34,404 nucleotides of DNA from IDS-8 sp964424805. Lineage in GTDB: Bacteria > Pseudomonadota > Gammaproteobacteria > Steroidobacterales > Woeseiaceae. Positions 1-14,608 of this stretch are shown here, in pieces. The translations under genes were made by a program, and so were the position numbers. The notes under the pieces are model-generated. The model was not told the DNA's origin and made no database searches. It was given only the letters and a program-made list of their open reading frames with translations. Location: NCBI GenBank assembly GCA_964424805.1, contig CAYRKH010000035.1, forward strand, positions 1-34,404. The letters run 5' to 3'. Within the stretch, counting starts at the first letter, position 1, and the number at the start of each line of letters is the position of its first letter.

Positions 1-2033
<2,033 letters not shown>

Positions 2034-2037
<4 letters not shown>

Positions 2038-4228
2038 ACGTCGGGGGCACCGGCCTGGCCCGCGCTGCGGCGGCGGCCATGGCGGGACGCCTCACCGACC
2101 CGTTCGCGTGGCTGGGACCGCACGACACGCCCGAAGGCCGCGTGGTACGCAGCTACCAACCCGGCGCCGAACGGGTCGAGATTGCCGCGCGTAAGGACGG
2201 GCGCACGCTGGGCGCGCTGGAGCACTTCCGCGATGGCCTTTGGGACGGCCCGTTGACGGATGACGGTGCCGGTTACCTGCTGCGCATCCACTGGCCGGGC
2301 GGCGGCGTGCAGGAAACCGAGGACCCGTACGCTTTCGGTCTCGTGCTCGGCGATCTCGACCTGCACCTGTTCAGCGAGGGGCGGCACCGGGATCTCGGCC
2401 GCGTGCTCGGCGCGCAGCCGCGGGAGATGAGCGGCGTCGCCGGTGTCGCGTTCGCCGTGTGGGCGCCGAACGCGCGCCGAGTCTCGGTCATCGGCGATTT
2501 CAACGGCTGGGACGGGCGCCGGCACCCGATGCGCCTGCGCCACGGCGCGGGCGTGTGGGAACTGTTCGTGCCGCGGCTCCGCCCGGGTGAACGCTACAAG
2601 TACGAGATCGTGGGCGCCGACGGCAGCCTGCTGGTGAAAGCCGATCCCGTGGCGCGCGCCACGGAACGCCCGCCGCACACGGCCTCCGTCGTGGCGCCGC
2701 CGCCTGATTTTCGCTGGACGGACGCCGAGTGGATGCACGCCCGCGGCGAGCGCCAGCGCGCGGCGGCACCGATGTCGATCTACGAGGTGCACGCCAACTC
2801 CTGGCTCAGGCCGCCGGGTGGCGGCGACACGAGCTGGGCGGAGCTCACGGCGCGCCTCGTTCCTTACGCGGCCCAGCTCGGCTTCACGCACATCGAGCTG
2901 ATGCCGATCATGGAACACCCGTTCGGCGGGAGCTGGGGCTACCAGCCGCTGTCGCCGTTCGCACCTTCGGCGCGCTTCGGCCGGCCCGAGGATTTCGCGG
3001 GCTTCGTCGACGCCTGCCATCGCGAAGGCCTGGGCGTGATCCTCGACTGGGTGCCGGGCCATTTTCCGACCGACCCGCACGGACTCGGCCGTTTCGACGG
3101 CACGCCGCTCTACGAGCACGCCGATCCGCGCGAGGGCTTCCACCAGGACTGGAACACGCTCATCTGCAACCTCGGGCGCAACGAGGTTGCCGGTTTTTTC
3201 ATCGCCTCGGCGCTGTGGTGGCTGGATACGTTCCACGTCGACGGGCTCCGCGTCGACGCCGTCGCCTCCATGCTCTACCGGGATTACAGCCGCGCCGCCG
3301 GCGAATGGGTCCCGAATATCCACGGGGGCCGGGAGAACCTCGAGAACATCGCGTTCCTGCGGAACCTGAACCAAGCGGTCGCACAACGCGTGCCCGGCGC
3401 GGTAACGATCGCCGAGGAGTCGACGGCGTGGCCGGGCGTTTCCGCGCCGGCCGATGAAGGCGGGCTCGGCTTCGCCTACAAATGGAACATGGGATGGATG
3501 CACGACACCCTGGAGTACCTGAAGCGCGATCCCGTCTACCGTTCGTGGCACCACAACGGGCTGAGTTTCAGCCTCGTCTACGCGTTCTCCGAGCGCTTCG
3601 TGCTGCCGCTCAGCCACGACGAGGTCGTGCACGGCAAGGGCTCGCTGCTCGGCAAGATGCCCGGCGACCGCTGGCGCAGGCTCGCCAACCTGCGCGCGCT
3701 GTTCGGCTTCATGTGGACACACCCCGGCAAGAAGCTCCTGTTCATGGGCGGCGAACTCGCGCAGGAGCAGGAGTGGAACCACGACGAAGAGCTGCCGTGG
3801 CACCTGCTGGACAGCCCGGAACATGCGGCGATGCAGCGGCTGGTCGGCGACCTCAATTACCTGTATCGCGAGGAGCCCGCCCTCCACCGCCGCGACGCCG
3901 ATCCGGCCGGCTTCTCGTGGATCGTCGGTGACGACGCGGCAAACAGCGTGTTTGCCTACCTGCGCGAAGGCTTCGACGGCGATGCACCCGTCGCGGTGGC
4001 GCTGAACCTGACGCCGCAGCCGCACCTGCAGTACCGGGTCGGCCTCCCTTGCGCCGGCACCTGGCGCGAGCTCCTGAACACCGACGCCGCGATCTATGGC
4101 GGCAGCAACCGCGGCAATGAAGGCGCCGTCGAGGCGGAGCCGTCGCCCTTGCACGGCCGACCCGCCTCGGCCGCGCTGGTGCTGCCGCCGCTCGCCGCCG
4201 TCATGCTCCGCTTCGAAGGTGAGCCCTG

Positions 4229-4229
<1 letters not shown>
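2034..4229 (+). CDS. glgB: 1,4-alpha-glucan branching enzyme GlgB
   Basis: A 731-residue GH13 branching enzyme of full length. It cuts alpha-1,4 chains and re-attaches them as alpha-1,6 branches in glycogen. An N-terminal module (residues ~20-110) and a CBM48-type domain (FAVWAPNARRVSVIGDFNGWD) precede the catalytic barrel. The catalytic triad is visible: nucleophile D408 (GLRVDAVASMLYRDY), acid/base E461 (AEESTAWPGV) and D529 (LSHDEVVHGKGS). A C-terminal all-beta domain ends near residue 731. The start ATG overlaps the upstream TreS-Mak stop (ATGA), implying translational coupling, and the stop shares one base with the glgX start. Together with TreS-Mak this fits a GlgE-type glucan pathway, although glgB also serves the GlgA/GlgC route. 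Confidence 0.97.
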
Positions 4230-6294
<2,065 letters not shown>

Positions 6295-6298
<4 letters not shown>

Positions 6299-8007
6299 GC
6301 TGGGGCCCGGCACGCCTGCGCGACGGGCGGTGGCGGTTTCGCCTGTGGGCACCGGCGGTCCCGGCGCCGGCGCTCGAGATCGCGGACCGGGAGCCCGTGG
6401 CGATGGCTCCGGACCGTGAAGGCTGGTTCGCGGTGACGGTCGACGCGCGACCGGGCGACCGGTATCGCTTCCGCGTAGCGGACGACCTCGCCGTGCCCGA
6501 CCCGGCTTCACGCGCGCAGGCCGACGGCGTGCACGGCTGGAGCCTCGTGATCGAGCCCGACGGCTATGGCTGGCGGACGGACGGCTGGCGCGGGCGGCCC
6601 TGGGAGCAGGCGGTGATCCAGGAACTGCACGCCGGCCTGCTCGGCGGCTTCGCCGGCGTGGCGCGGGAGCTGCCAAGGCTGGCCGCGCTCGGCATTACCG
6701 CGGTCGAGCTGATGCCGGTGGGGGATTTTGCCGGCCGCCGGAACTGGGGCTACGACGGCGTGCTGCCTTACGCGCCGGCGCAGGCCTACGGCACTCCGGA
6801 CGAGCTGAAAGCACTGGTCGATCGCGCGCACGAGCTCGGGGTCATGATGCTGCTCGACGTCGTGTACAACCACTTCGGGCCCGACGGGAATTACCTCGGC
6901 CGCTACGCACCGTCGTTTTTTCACCCGGAGCTTGCAACGCCCTGGGGCGCTGCCATCGCCTTCGACCGGGAACCGGTACGGCAATTTTTTCTCGACAACG
7001 CGCTCATGTGGCTGAACGAGTACCGCTTCGACGGGCTGCGGCTGGACGCGGTGCACGCAATCCAGGATCCCGCGTTTCTCGCCCGGCTGCGGCAAACCGT
7101 GCGCCAGCGGGCCGGGAGCGGCCGGCACGTGCACCTCGTGCTCGAGAACGAACACAACGATGCCGGCCTGCTGCAGGATGGGTACACCGCGCAGTGGAAC
7201 GACGACTTCCACAACACCGTGCACGTCATCCTGACCGGTGAGACATCCGGTTACTACGGCGACTACGCCGAGCGCCCGGCGGACAAGCTGGCGCGCTGCC
7301 TCGCGGAAGGCTTCGTGTACCAGGGCCAGGAGTCGCCCGCCTCCGGTAGGCCGCGCGGCACCGCCAGCGGCCATCTGCCGACCCTGCGTTTCGTCGCCTT
7401 CCTTCAAAACCACGACCAGGTCGGCAATCGGGCGCTGGGTGAACGGCTGACGGTGCTTACCGGCCCGGAGCGGCTGCGGGCCGCCACCGCCCTCCTGCTG
7501 CTCTGCCCGCAAATCCCGATGACGTTCATGGGCGACGAAACCGGTTCCCGTTCGCCGTTCCTGTTCTTCACCGACTTCGACGACGGGCTTGCCGACGCCG
7601 TGCGCGACGGGCGCCGCGCCGAGTTCGCGAACTTTCCCGCGTTTGCGGGCCCGGGGGCTCGCGCAACGATTCCGGATCCGAACGAGGCGGCCACGTTCGA
7701 ACGCTCCCGGCCGGCTCCCGGCCCCGATGCCGCTGCCTGGAGCCGCCTTTACCGTGGCCTGCTGGCGCTGCGTTCGCAGGCAATTGTACCCCGGCTCGCC
7801 GGTGCTCGCGGTATCGGGGCCGAAGCGATCGGCGAAGGTGCGGTACTCGCGCGCTGGCGGCTGGGCGACGGTGCCGTGCTGACGATCTTCACGAATCTCG
7901 GCGAGACACCGGCCCGCGTGCCGGCCGTGCCGCCCGGTGAACCCATTTATTCGCTGGGTCGAGGCGGGGCTCCGGGAGCGTTCGCGGCATGGCTGGAGAA
8001 CGAGTGA
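6295..8007 (+). CDS. treZ: Malto-oligosyltrehalose trehalohydrolase TreZ
   Basis: A GH13 enzyme of 570 residues that releases trehalose from malto-oligosyltrehalose, the second step of the TreY-TreZ pathway. The frame is open further upstream, but I choose GTG at 6295: it makes the same 4-nt GTGA overlap with the preceding stop as other junctions here, and the protein then begins with the usual N-terminal beta domain (RFRLWAPAVP). Barrel motifs follow: MLLDVVYNHFGPDGNYL, nucleophile D251 (YRFDGLRLDAVHAI), acid/base E284 (LVLENEHND) and D374 (QNHDQVGNR). The spacing of these residues matches characterised TreZ enzymes. The 4-nt overlap with the preferred malQ start suggests coupled translation. 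Confidence 0.96.
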
Positions 8008-9932
8008 ACCCGCTGCACGCGCTCGCGCGCGGCGCGGGACTGCTGGTCGACTGGAGGGACGCCGCCGGGCGGCCGCAGCGGGTATCCGATGACACGCTGG
8101 TCGCGGTGCTGGCGGCGCTGGGCCTGCCCGCGTCGACACAGCCGCAGATCGCGGAAAGCCGCCAGCGGGTGCGCGAGGATGAGCACGAAGCGGCGCAGTC
8201 CCTCGTGACGGCCGACGCCGGGCACCCGGTTCGCCTGCCCGGACGGTCCGGGTTCTCGTACTTCGAGGAGCCCGGCTATTACACGGTGGAAACCGATGGC
8301 GGCGCCCTTACCGTGGCGGTTGCGCCGGCGCGCGCCTGGACCGTTGCCGATGCGGCGCCCGGCCGGCGCATCTGGGCGCCGGCCGTGCAGGTTCCGTCAT
8401 TGGGTGACCGCCGCAACGAGGCGTTCGGCGACTTCGGCGCACTCGCTCGCTTCGTGCGATCGGCGGCGCGCAAAGAGGCGGACGCGGTCGCCATGAGCCC
8501 GGTGCACGCGCTGTTTCCCGCCGATGCTTCCCGCTACAGCCCCTACGGTCCGTCGAGCCGGCTGTTCCTCAACGCGTTGTTCGCCGACGCATCGCCGCTC
8601 GGCGTCCGGCGCGGCGATAACGCAACCGCCGACCTGGTCGACTGGCGCGCGGCGATCCCGGACAAGCTGGCATCCCTGCGCGCGCTGTTCGAACAACGCG
8701 ACGGCGCCACGCGTCGCGCCGTAGCCGATTTCGAACGCGAGCGCGGCGAGCCCTTGCGCAGGCACGCCGCTTTCGACGCGCTGCACGCCCACTTTTTCGG
8801 GCGCACGCCGGGCGGATGGCGGGGCTGGCCGGCCGCTTACCACGACCCGGCCGGCCGCGCGGTGGCCGGGTTCGTTGCCGCGCATCGCGAAGCGGTCGAG
8901 TTCCACGTGTTCCTGCAGTGGCTGGCCGAACGCGGCCTTGAGGCGGCGCAGTCGGCGGCACAGGATGCCGGCATGGCCGTCGGGCTGGTGGCCGACATGG
9001 CGGTCGGCCTCGATGCCGGCGGCAGCGAGGCGTGGAGCCGGCCGGGCAGCCTGCTCGAGGGCCTGTCGGTGGGTGCGCCGCCGGACCCCCTCGGGCCCGA
9101 CGGCCAGGACTGGGGTATCACCACGTTCTCCCCTCGCGCCCTGCGCCGGGAGGGCTTCGACAGCTTCATCCAAACCATACGCGCCGCGGTGCGCCATGCC
9201 GGCGGCATCCGCATCGATCACGCGATGAGCCTTCGGCGGTTATGGGTAATCCCGCACGGCGCGCGCCCGGACGGCGGCGCCTATCTCCTGTACCCGGAGA
9301 CCGACCTCTTGCGCCTGCTGGCGCTCGAATCGCGGCGCGCCCGGGCGATCGTCATCGGGGAGGACCTCGGCACCGTGCCGGCCGGCTTTCGCGGCAGGAC
9401 GACCGCGCGCGGCCTGCTCGGCATGCGGGTGCTGTGGTTCGAGCGGACGCGCAGCGGCGGCTTCACCGCGCCCGCGCGCTGGCCGCGCGCAGCGGCCGCG
9501 ATGACGTCGACCCACGACCTGCCCACCGTCGCCGGCTGGTGGCGCGGATGCGATATCGACTGGGGATGGAGGCTCGGGCGAACGAGCGCGTTCGCGTCCC
9601 CGGCGGCCGAACGCCAGGCGCGCGCCGAGGATCGCGCGCGCCTGTGGCGGACCTGCCGTAAAGCGGGCACCGCATCCGGTCCGCCGCCGCCGCCGGACGA
9701 TCCGGGGCCCGCGGTGAGCGCCGCCGTCGCCGGCGTCGCAAGCGCCCCGTCGGACATTGCCGTCGTACCGGCGGAGGACCTGCTGGCGCTCACCGGGCAA
9801 CCGAACCTGCCGGGAACCATCGACGAGCACCCGAACTGGCGCCGCCGCTTGCCCGGCGACGTCGAGGACATGCTGGACGAGCCGGAGGTCGCGGCGCGGA
9901 TCGGGCGACTGAACGAGGCGCGACGCTCGTGA
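8004..9932 (+). CDS. malQ: 4-alpha-glucanotransferase (amylomaltase) MalQ
   Basis: A GH77 disproportionating enzyme of 642 residues that transfers maltodextrin segments between alpha-glucans. Motifs are APAVQVPSLGDRRNEAFGDF near the N-terminus, SRYSPYGPSSRLFLN, nucleophile D405 (GIRIDHAMSLRRLW), acid/base E453 (VIGEDLGTVP) and D505 (TSTHDLPTVAGWW). The GTG at 8004 is preferred because GGAG at 7995-7998 lies 5 nt upstream and it gives a GTGA overlap with the treZ stop, like the treZ and treY starts. ATG at 7989 in the same frame (5 residues longer) is the alternative. The stop overlaps the treY start. It probably recycles short oligosaccharides left after TreY/TreZ and GlgX action. Confidence 0.95.
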   Translation: MNPLHALARGAGLLVDWRDAAGRPQRVSDDTLVAVLAALGLPASTQPQIAESRQRVREDEHEAAQSLVTADAGHPVRLPGRSGFSYFEEPGYYTVETDGGALTVAVAPARAWTVADAAPGRRIWAPAVQVPSLGDRRNEAFGDFGALARFVRSAARKEADAVAMSPVHALFPADASRYSPYGPSSRLFLNALFADASPLGVRRGDNATADLVDWRAAIPDKLASLRALFEQRDGATRRAVADFERERGEPLRRHAAFDALHAHFFGRTPGGWRGWPAAYHDPAGRAVAGFVAAHREAVEFHVFLQWLAERGLEAAQSAAQDAGMAVGLVADMAVGLDAGGSEAWSRPGSLLEGLSVGAPPDPLGPDGQDWGITTFSPRALRREGFDSFIQTIRAAVRHAGGIRIDHAMSLRRLWVIPHGARPDGGAYLLYPETDLLRLLALESRRARAIVIGEDLGTVPAGFRGRTTARGLLGMRVLWFERTRSGGFTAPARWPRAAAAMTSTHDLPTVAGWWRGCDIDWGWRLGRTSAFASPAAERQARAEDRARLWRTCRKAGTASGPPPPPDDPGPAVSAAVAGVASAPSDIAVVPAEDLLALTGQPNLPGTIDEHPNWRRRLPGDVEDMLDEPEVAARIGRLNEARRS

Positions 9933-12361
9933 ACATTCGTGCGACCTGTCGCCTGCAGTTGCACAAGGGGTTCACGTTCGCCGACGCCGAGCGGCAGGTC
10001 CCCTATCTCGCGAGCCTCGGCATCAGCCATCTCTACGCGTCGCCGATCACGACGGCGCAGCCGGGATCGATGCACGGCTACGACGTGATCGACCCCACGC
10101 GCGTGAACCCGGAACTCGGCGGCGAGGACGGCTTCCGGTCCCTTGTCGCCACGCTGCACGCGCATGACATGGGCGTGCTGCTCGACATCGTGCCCAACCA
10201 CATGAGCGTCGCCGGCGCTGGAAACCGCTGGTGGCGCGACGTGCTTACAAAGGGGCCCGCGAGCGACTACGCCCGGTATTTCGATATCGACTGGCGCGAG
10301 AAGCTGGTGCTTCCGTTCCTGGGCGCCCCGCTCCCGGAGGCGATTGCGAACGGCGACCTGGCGCTCGCACGCGAGGACGGCGAGCTGGCGGTCCGGGCGT
10401 ACGGCACGCAATCGTATCCGGTCCGTCCCGAGGACCGGAATGAATCCACGGACACGGATCTCGTGGGACTGCTCGAGCGGCAGCATTACCGGCTGGCCTG
10501 GTGGCGCACGGCCAACGACGAACTCAACTGGCGGCGCTTCTTTACCATCACGGAGCTCGCGGGCGTTCGCGTCGAGGACGATGCGGTGTTCGAAGCGACG
10601 CATACGCTCTACTTCCGGCTTTATGCGGAAGGACTGGTCGACGGCTTTCGCATCGATCACGTGGACGGCCTGGCCGATCCCGCCGGCTACTGCCGCAAGC
10701 TGCGTGCGCGCCTGGCAGGCCTGCGGCCCGTGCGCCCTTACATCGTGGTCGAGAAGATCCTCGCCTCCGGTGAAGTATTGCCCCCGGACTGGGCGGTGGA
10801 CGGCACCAGCGGCTACGACTTCATGGAGGAAGTGAGCGCGCTGCTGCACGTGCCCCGGGCCGAGGCAGCGCTCAACGGCGAATGGGCGGCCTGGAGCGGG
10901 CGGCCCGCCTCGTTCGCGGCCGAGGAGCTGCAGGCACGGCAGGACATGCTCGCCTGGGAGTTCGAGGGGCAGCTCCGGGCCTGCGTGCGTGCATTCGCGC
11001 GGCTTGCCGCCTCCGGCGGCAGCGCCGGCGCCCTCACCGCCGGTATGCTGCGACGGGCGCTCGCGGTGCTGCTCTGGACGTTCCCGGTTTATCGCAGCTA
11101 TGGCACGGGACCGGATGCGCCTGAAGCGGACGCCCGCACGCGGCAGATCGCGCGCGAGCGTGCCGCCGCGCTCGCGCCTCCGGGCGAGACGGGCAACGTC
11201 GAGCGGATACTCGGCTGGCTTGCAGGAAGGGGAACGGGCAGTCCGTCGCTTGCCACGGAGGCCGTCCGCCGCTTCCAGCAGCTTAGCGCCCCGATTGCCG
11301 CCAAAGCCGTCGAGGACACCGCGTTCTACCGCTACGGCCGACTGCTGTCGCGAAACGACGTCGGCTTCGATCCCGAACGGTTCGCCCTGCCGCTGCCGGA
11401 GTTTCACGCGGCAATGGCGGCACGGGCAGCGCGCGAGCCCCGCGGGATCCTCGCCACCGCGACGCACGATCACAAGCGCGGCGAGGACGCGCGCGCCAGG
11501 CTGGCGGTGCTGAGCGAGGTACCGGAGCTCTGGTTCGAATCCGTTCGCAGGTGGCGCGCACTGAACGGTGCAAAAGGCGCAGGCGTTGCGGCCGGCGATG
11601 AATACCAGCTCTACCAGGCGCTGCTTGGCGCCTGGCCGCCCGACCTGGTGTTGGCGCAAGGCGGCGCGTTGGCCGCCTTCCGGGACCGGATACTGGCCTG
11701 GCAGGTGAAAGCACTGCGCGAGGCGAAGCTCCGTTCTTCCTGGACGGAGCCGGATGAGGCGTACGAAAGGCGCGTGCAAACGTTCGTCGAACGACTGCTC
11801 GACCCCGCCCGGTCACGCCGGTTCCTGGAAAGCCTGGCGGCCCTGGAACGCCGGCTACGGCCGGCCGCGAATGCGAGTTCGCTGCTGCAGGTGCTGCTGC
11901 GCAACACCGTGCCCGGCGTGCCGGACCTTTACCAGGGTACCGAGTACCGCGACCTGAGCCTGGTCGATCCGGACAACCGGCGCCCCGTCGATTTCGCGGC
12001 ACGCTGCCGATCGCTGGACCAGCCGGCCGCCGGTTTCGATCGGGTAAAGCAGGCACTGATCGCACGACTCCTCCGCTGGCGGCGCGAGCACCCGGAGCTC
12101 TGGCGGCAAGGCGACTACGAGCCGGTCACAGTGGAGGGACAGCGCGCGGCGCATGTCGTCGCGTTCACACGCCGCTACCAGGACCAGGCCGTGCTTGCCG
12201 CTGCCCTGCTCCACTGCGCGCCCGTGCTGATCGAATCCAATGCCGCCATTCCGCCGGGCGACTGGTGGGGCGGGACACGCCTGCTGTCCACCGCCCGCGA
12301 ACCGCTCCTGGCCGCTGCGATCTTCAGCGACATGCCCTTCTACCTTTCCCTGGAGTTGTAA
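9929..12361 (+). CDS. treY: Malto-oligosyltrehalose synthase TreY
   Basis: A GH13 intramolecular transglucosylase of 810 residues. It turns the reducing-end alpha-1,4 bond of a maltodextrin into the alpha,alpha-1,1 bond of trehalose, producing the substrate of TreZ. Diagnostic stretches are ATCRLQLHKGFTFADA at the N-terminus, the following YASPITTAQPGSMHGYDV, LLDIVPNHMSVAGAGNRWW, nucleophile D243 (GFRIDHVDGLADP), acid/base E275 (VVEKILASGE) and D514 (TATHDHKRGED). The long insertions between barrel elements (residues ~300-500) are typical of TreY. It starts at GTG in a GTGA overlap with malQ and is the last gene of the operon: 125 nt follow before the next gene. No convincing terminator hairpin was seen. 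Confidence 0.96.
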   Translation: MNIRATCRLQLHKGFTFADAERQVPYLASLGISHLYASPITTAQPGSMHGYDVIDPTRVNPELGGEDGFRSLVATLHAHDMGVLLDIVPNHMSVAGAGNRWWRDVLTKGPASDYARYFDIDWREKLVLPFLGAPLPEAIANGDLALAREDGELAVRAYGTQSYPVRPEDRNESTDTDLVGLLERQHYRLAWWRTANDELNWRRFFTITELAGVRVEDDAVFEATHTLYFRLYAEGLVDGFRIDHVDGLADPAGYCRKLRARLAGLRPVRPYIVVEKILASGEVLPPDWAVDGTSGYDFMEEVSALLHVPRAEAALNGEWAAWSGRPASFAAEELQARQDMLAWEFEGQLRACVRAFARLAASGGSAGALTAGMLRRALAVLLWTFPVYRSYGTGPDAPEADARTRQIARERAAALAPPGETGNVERILGWLAGRGTGSPSLATEAVRRFQQLSAPIAAKAVEDTAFYRYGRLLSRNDVGFDPERFALPLPEFHAAMAARAAREPRGILATATHDHKRGEDARARLAVLSEVPELWFESVRRWRALNGAKGAGVAAGDEYQLYQALLGAWPPDLVLAQGGALAAFRDRILAWQVKALREAKLRSSWTEPDEAYERRVQTFVERLLDPARSRRFLESLAALERRLRPAANASSLLQVLLRNTVPGVPDLYQGTEYRDLSLVDPDNRRPVDFAARCRSLDQPAAGFDRVKQALIARLLRWRREHPELWRQGDYEPVTVEGQRAAHVVAFTRRYQDQAVLAAALLHCAPVLIESNAAIPPGDWWGGTRLLSTAREPLLAAAIFSDMPFYLSLEL

Positions 12362-12405
12362 AACGCCGGCAGGACAAGCCGCCTCTCCAGTGAAGCGACT
12401 CGTGG

Positions 12406-12434
12406 TGTTTATGGCTCCGCGCAGGTTGTATAGT
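12406..12434 (+). promoter_or_regulatory. Possible sigma70-type promoter before the MFS gene
   Basis: In the 125-nt gap after treY, TATAGT at 12429-12434 matches a -10 hexamer in five of six positions. At 17-nt spacing the -35 position reads TGTTTA (12406-12411), which is a weak match. It would start a transcript about 45 nt before the MFS ATG. This is base-pattern inference only. Confidence 0.25.
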
Positions 12435-12486
12435 GGATCGTGGGGGGTGCAGGAACCCGCATCGATCGTTGGGTCAGCCGGAAGCT

Positions 12487-13773
12487 ATGAAGAATACACC
12501 GGGGGGAGGTCCCGTCATTTTTTATGGCTGGTGGAACGTCGCCGCCAGCTTCGTCGGGCTGTCGCTGAGCTACGCGATGTTCACGGTATTCGCCTTCGGC
12601 ACCTTCGTCGGGCCGCTGGAGGCCGAGTTCGGGTGGATGCGGGGCGAGATGTCCTTCGCGCTGACCATTGCGAACGTCGCGGTGGTCGTCGCGTCACCGC
12701 TGCTGGGGGCGCTGATCGACCGGATCGGTGCGCGCCGCGTGATGGTGGTATCGATCGCGCTGCTCGGCGTTTGCGTCGCCTCGATGAGCCAGCTCACCGG
12801 CGATATCCGCCACTACTACCTGATGCATGCGCTCATCCCGCTGCTCGGTGCCGGCACGCTGCCGCTCGCCTATGCGCGTATCGTCGTCGGCTGGTTCGAG
12901 AAGCACCGGGGGCTGGCGCTCGGGATCGCGTTGTCGGGCTTTGGCGTGGGCGCCACCATGGTACCGGCGCTGGCGCAGTGGATGATCGAGCTGTTCGGCT
13001 GGCGCGAGGCCTACCTGCTGTTCGGCGGCTTGATCCTGCTGGTATCGTTGCCGCTGGCGGTGTTCGTATTGCGCGAAAAGCCGGCGGCTCCCGCTGGTCC
13101 CGCGCGGCTGGCGACCGTCAGCGCGCCGGCCGACGCGGATCGTTCATGGGCAGGATTGACGCTGGCGGAGTCGGCGCGAACGCGGCCGTTCTGGTTCATG
13201 ATCATTTCGATCGTGCTGATCGGCATCGGCATCACCAGCATTCTCGCGCACCTGGTCCCGATGCTGGTCGGCCGCGGCGTTCCGCCCGCCCAGGCGGTGT
13301 TCGCGATGAGCCTGCTCGGCCTCGGCCTGGTCTTCGGGCGTATCGTGTCCGGCTGGCTCATGGATCACTTTTTTGCGCCGTTTGTAGCGGCCGGCTTCCA
13401 GCTCGGCATGATCGCAGGCCTTATCGTCCTGGCGCTGGGTGTTTCCGGCCCGCTGGCTTTCGTCGCCGCCATTTCGGTCGGCCTCGCCACCGGCGCGGAG
13501 ATCAGCGAAATCTCCTATCTCGTTTCACGCTATTTCGGCCTGAAGGCATTCGGGCGCATCAACGGTATCGTGTTCGCGGCCTTCCAGGTCGGTTCGGGCG
13601 TCGGCGCCTACGCGATGGGCGTTTACTACGATCACGCCGGCGACTACGTCGGAGCGCTGTGGGTAGTGACCGGTCTCGTGGTGATCAGCACCGTGCTGAT
13701 CGCACTGCTGGGGCCGTATCCGGATGCCGAGCGACAGCCGGAACGCGTCTACCGTCACGCAACAGCGGGATAA
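12487..13773 (+). CDS. MFS transporter, monocarboxylate/OFA-like
   Basis: A 428-residue, 12-helix major facilitator superfamily permease in the inner membrane. The N-terminal half begins FYGWWNVAASFVGLSLSYAM and contains the MFS A-motif-like loop GALIDRIGARRVMV between helices 2 and 3; the second half begins at FWFMIISIVLIGIGITSILAH after a polar central loop (residues ~200-230). The architecture and the YGW start resemble OFA/monocarboxylate-type MFS carriers, so an organic-anion substrate is possible, but the sequence does not fix it. I take ATG 12487, preceded closely by GGAAG, rather than the upstream in-frame GTG at 12433, which would overlap the candidate -10 element. It sits 67 nt before the sulfotransferase-like gene and may be co-transcribed with it. 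Confidence 0.85.
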   Translation: MKNTPGGGPVIFYGWWNVAASFVGLSLSYAMFTVFAFGTFVGPLEAEFGWMRGEMSFALTIANVAVVVASPLLGALIDRIGARRVMVVSIALLGVCVASMSQLTGDIRHYYLMHALIPLLGAGTLPLAYARIVVGWFEKHRGLALGIALSGFGVGATMVPALAQWMIELFGWREAYLLFGGLILLVSLPLAVFVLREKPAAPAGPARLATVSAPADADRSWAGLTLAESARTRPFWFMIISIVLIGIGITSILAHLVPMLVGRGVPPAQAVFAMSLLGLGLVFGRIVSGWLMDHFFAPFVAAGFQLGMIAGLIVLALGVSGPLAFVAAISVGLATGAEISEISYLVSRYFGLKAFGRINGIVFAAFQVGSGVGAYAMGVYYDHAGDYVGALWVVTGLVVISTVLIALLGPYPDAERQPERVYRHATAG

Positions 13774-13840
13774 CCAGCACGGCGCTCAACGCCGCGGCGC
13801 GCCGCTCCCCGGCGGCGGGCCCGCGTTGTACACTCGCGTA

Positions 13841-14608
13841 ATGGACCACGTGACGGACAGGGACGAGCAAATCCTCCGCATCGCGATGTGGTCGGGACCC
13901 CGCAACATTTCCACGGCCATGATGCGCGCCTGGGAGAACCGCCCGGACACGCAGGTAGTCGATGAGCCGTTCTACGCCTGCTACCTGCAAGCCAGCGGCG
14001 CGGAACATCCGCTGCGTGAAGAAACGCTGGCCGCGGGCACGACCGACTGGGGCGAGGTCGCCGCGTCGCTTTTTGCGCCGCTCGAGCGCGGCAAGCGCAT
14101 CCACTACCAGAAGCACATGACGCACCACATGCTGCCGCAGGCGCCGCTCGACTGGATCGGCGGGGTGGCCAACGTGTTCCTCATCCGGCACCCGGCGGAG
14201 GTCGTCACCTCGTACGCGCGCGGCCGCGCAGGCATTCCCGCGCTCGGGGAACTGGGTTACGAGCGCCAGGTGGAACTCTTCGACCGGGTCGCGGAGCTTG
14301 CGGGAGCCGCGCCGCCCGTGCTGGATGCCTCCGACGTGCGCGCCGATCCACGCCGCGCCCTGTCGACGCTTTGCGAAGTGCTCGGCGTGCCGTTCGACGA
14401 GCGTATGCTGTCCTGGCCCGCCGGGCCGAGACCGACGGACGGTCCCTGGGCGCCGCACTGGTACGCTTCCGTGTGGCAGTCCACGGGCTTCGCCCCACCG
14501 CGCCCGCCCGCTGAGCCGCCCGCGGCGCTCCTGCCCGTGATCGAGGCCGCGTTCCCATACTACGAGCGGCTGGCGCGCTACCGGCTCGCTCCGGGAGACG
14601 ACCGATGA
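13841..14608 (+). CDS. Sulfotransferase-like P-loop protein, partner of the class IV aminotransferase homologue
   Basis: A 255-residue protein of the P-loop sulfotransferase fold. A 5'-phosphosulfate-loop-like segment lies at residues 17-29 (WSGPRNISTAMMR) and a 3'-phosphate-binding-like segment follows at NVFLIRHPAEVVTSYA. The start ATG 13841 places the P-loop strand close to the N-terminus. No Shine-Dalgarno sequence is visible, and TACACT lies 6 nt upstream. The gene ends in an ATGA overlap with the aminotransferase-like gene, so the two are translationally coupled. From general knowledge, eukaryotic branched-chain-aminotransferase-like proteins carry a sulfotransferase-like domain N-terminal to a class IV aminotransferase domain, the same order as these genes. 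Its substrate is unknown, and I cannot confirm PAPS binding. Confidence 0.75.
   Translation: MDHVTDRDEQILRIAMWSGPRNISTAMMRAWENRPDTQVVDEPFYACYLQASGAEHPLREETLAAGTTDWGEVAASLFAPLERGKRIHYQKHMTHHMLPQAPLDWIGGVANVFLIRHPAEVVTSYARGRAGIPALGELGYERQVELFDRVAELAGAAPPVLDASDVRADPRRALSTLCEVLGVPFDERMLSWPAGPRPTDGPWAPHWYASVWQSTGFAPPRPPAEPPAALLPVIEAAFPYYERLARYRLAPGDDR

Noticed and set aside
6508..8139. Open frame of 543 codons on the - strand opposite treZ
   Set aside because: No recognisable domain and low-complexity composition; treZ explains the region.
9281..11779. Open frame of 832 codons on the - strand opposite malQ/treY
   Set aside because: Spans two well-supported genes on the other strand and shows no family features.
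12240..13841. Open frame of 533 codons on the + strand overlapping the MFS gene
   Set aside because: Arg-rich translation in the wrong frame; the MFS frame has 12 hydrophobic helices.
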